Source: Aurantibacter aestuarii | GTDB taxonomy: Bacteria; Bacteroidota; Bacteroidia; Flavobacteriales; Flavobacteriaceae | Direction: 5' to 3' | Assembly (NCBI RefSeq): GCF_003008425.1 | Contig: NZ_PXOQ01000009.1 | Location: 379,501 to 443,500 of the forward strand | DNA: 64,000 bases | In this document: in pieces, positions 62,734 to 64,000 of the stretch | How positions within the stretch are numbered: the stretch's first letter is position 1 | How the letters are laid out: the number at the start of each line of letters is the position of its first letter | Position numbers and translations under genes: made by a program | The notes under the pieces: model-generated | Database searches by the model: none | What the model saw: the letters and a program-made list of their open reading frames with translations, nothing else | Told to the model about the DNA's origin: nothing

Positions 62734-64000
62734 CTATTTATTGACTTGCTCAACCAACAAATGATTTCTTGTTTTCTCCCAAAAATGAGAGGCACTCAAT
62801 CCTTTGTGTTTTAATAAGTCTAAAGAAATTTCTGGATTTAAAAATTTAATTGCTTTTTGGTCTTTAAAAAATGAAGGACTATTATCTATAAGTGCCATAC
62901 TCCATTCTTTAAAATATCGGCCAGCCTTAACACCTTCATAAAGTTTTATCACATTTTTATGCCTGTCATCTTTAGAAATTTTTTTCATTAATTTTAAAAT
63001 ATCATCTTTTGGTCCCTCTAATATTTGAAAGAAATAAGAATCATGATAAATTAAACAGCCATTAATTCCCTTTTTTAAATTATTAATACGAGATACTTCA
63101 ATAATATCAGAAATATCTTCTGCATTAATTTTTGAACTTGCTTTAGAATAATAACAATATTCAAACGTTGGATGTGTTAAATGGTGGTGTTTCTTGTATT
63201 CTGTGGGCAATAAACCATACCGCTTGGCAAAAATCTTTGAAAAATAACTGCGACTATTAAAACCAATATTGTAAACAATTTCGGACATTGATAAGTCGGT
63301 CGTTTCAATAAGTTCTTTGGATTTTAATATTCTTAAATTGGTTATAAATTTATTTACACTTTCATCAAAAAACAATCTAAATCCTAATTGTATTTTCTTT
63401 TGATTTAAACCACTTACTTTTTCTAACTCTGATATAGTTAATGTTGATGATAAATTGTTGGTAATATATTCACTTAAAGCTATAATTTTTGAACGTTCCG
63501 TTTGATTAAGCTTAGACTCTTTAGAATCAGTATTAAATTCGCTAGAATTATAACTTTTAAATTGAGCAGATAGCATTTTAAAAACAGAAGCTTCAAATAC
63601 AAGTCTGTTTGCCAGACCTATTAAATCGTTATTTATAATTTGCTTAAAATACTTACTACAATCTAAACTAATTTCTCCAAAATAAGCATAGCTTTTACTA
63701 CGGTCTACATTAGCAATTAAATCTTTAAGTAAATGAGATAAACGGCTTGTTTTTACAAAATTGGTATAGTCAATAATTTGACTGGTAATTGAGATAATAC
63801 TCATTCTAACCATGGATTGATCCTTAAAGTAAAATTGACTTGAATAGTAGTCATTACCACCTAAAATAACATTTTGTAATCTATGAATTTCCTTCTTTTC
63901 ATTTTCTGATGAAAATTTATGAGAAATACTTCCTTCAAAACAAAACACAAAATGTAATGCTTCTGTTAAATTAAAAAAATTATCAATTTTAAATCCATTT
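62734..64000 (-). CDS. AraC-type regulator with C-terminal BLUF blue-light sensor domain, 5' end cut by window edge
   Basis: The frame is open to the right edge (GTG at 63948 is inside the gene, since NLTEALHFVFCFEG reads on upstream), so the N-terminus is missing. Residues below are counted from that GTG. About 1-140 is an AraC-type regulatory domain. About 155-255 is the AraC double helix-turn-helix (TISELEKVSGLNQKKIQLGF and MSEIVYNIGFNSRSYFSKIF). About 262-355 is a BLUF domain with every key residue: Tyr267 (CYYSKAS), Asn289 (SRINN), Gln308 (FFQILEGP), Trp349 and Met351 (KEWSMALID). It should bind FAD and respond to blue light; targets are unknown. BLUF at the C-terminus of AraC is a rare fusion as far as I know. 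Confidence 0.9.
   Translation of the reverse strand, partial: NGFKIDNFFNLTEALHFVFCFEGSISHKFSSENEKKEIHRLQNVILGGNDYYSSQFYFKDQSMVRMSIISITSQIIDYTNFVKTSRLSHLLKDLIANVDRSKSYAYFGEISLDCSKYFKQIINNDLIGLANRLVFEASVFKMLSAQFKSYNSSEFNTDSKESKLNQTERSKIIALSEYITNNLSSTLTISELEKVSGLNQKKIQLGFRLFFDESVNKFITNLRILKSKELIETTDLSMSEIVYNIGFNSRSYFSKIFAKRYGLLPTEYKKHHHLTHPTFEYCYYSKASSKINAEDISDIIEVSRINNLKKGINGCLIYHDSYFFQILEGPKDDILKLMKKISKDDRHKNVIKLYEGVKAGRYFKEWSMALIDNSPSFFKDQKAIKFLNPEISLDLLKHKGLSASHFWEKTRNHLLVEQVNK

Noticed and set aside
1-64000. Search for CRISPR arrays, transposase genes, integrase genes, prophage or rRNA
   Set aside because: No regularly spaced repeats, no DDE or tyrosine recombinase protein and no rRNA signature seen; apart from the codon bias of HU the composition is uniform.

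Overview
The window is chromosomal DNA from a low-GC member of the Bacteroidota, almost certainly a marine Flavobacteriaceae. The evidence is the AT-rich codon use, the family-specific genes (a DUF4290 gene beside murA, a START-like protein, DUF2911, DUF6428) and promoters of the Bacteroidota type TTG-N19-TANNTTTG (clearest before the HU gene and the tRNA). I cannot fix the genus. The DNA is densely packed with ordinary genes. I see no rRNA, CRISPR array, insertion sequence or prophage.

Layout. 1-14012: housekeeping genes, namely a thiolase cut by the left edge, a C40 peptidase, a TPR protein, gyrA, clpC, hutH, a TlpA-like lipoprotein, the NAD(P)H-hydrate repair enzyme and a DUF2911 protein. 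14087-16251: a compact arsenic-type operon (arsR, DUF6428, an ArsC-like phosphatase, an aquaporin) with an operator overlapping its promoter and no efflux pump gene. 16321-30328: a photoprotection island, all on the + strand. It holds a TetR regulator, an ABC1/UbiB kinase-like protein, a flavin reductase, a DUF2867 SDR, DUF2256, CRY-DASH, an Fe-S (6-4) photolyase, an unusual cryptochrome, two small proteins, folE, another small protein, a second SDR, glutathione peroxidase, TspO, SRPBCC and a CPD photolyase. 30398-45183: mostly housekeeping genes (murA, recQ, fmt, HU, yqgE, tRNA-Met, msrA, trmD, a large PIG-L deacetylase). 45338-53086: a small membrane protein with an SSS transporter, a PhoX-like/di-heme peroxidase pair and an M24 aminopeptidase. 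53199-60193: gcvT, glsA, a RmlD-like gene, a pterin dehydratase, an S41 protease, a surface protein and yebC in one direction. 60303-64000: a 58-aa membrane protein, an outer-membrane barrel, proC, and an AraC-type regulator with a C-terminal BLUF domain that runs off the right edge.

The most interesting content concerns light. The island encodes four photolyase/cryptochrome-family proteins together with enzymes that could supply their flavin and folate cofactors and protect membranes. Two of its transcription units, the tetR promoter and the promoter at 25.0 kb, carry the same composite operator: a 19-base identical block followed at the same distance by a matching inverted half-site. At the right edge the AraC-BLUF fusion keeps all the residues that define a flavin blue-light sensor, so it is a candidate light-responsive transcription factor. 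Whether it regulates the island is not shown by the sequence.

Other points of note are a MurA with Asp at the fosfomycin-target cysteine position, Cys-rich C-termini on three of the four ars proteins, a cryptochrome gene with no ATG, GTG or TTG start in the right place, and four genes shorter than 60 codons (20488, 39681, 45338, 60303).
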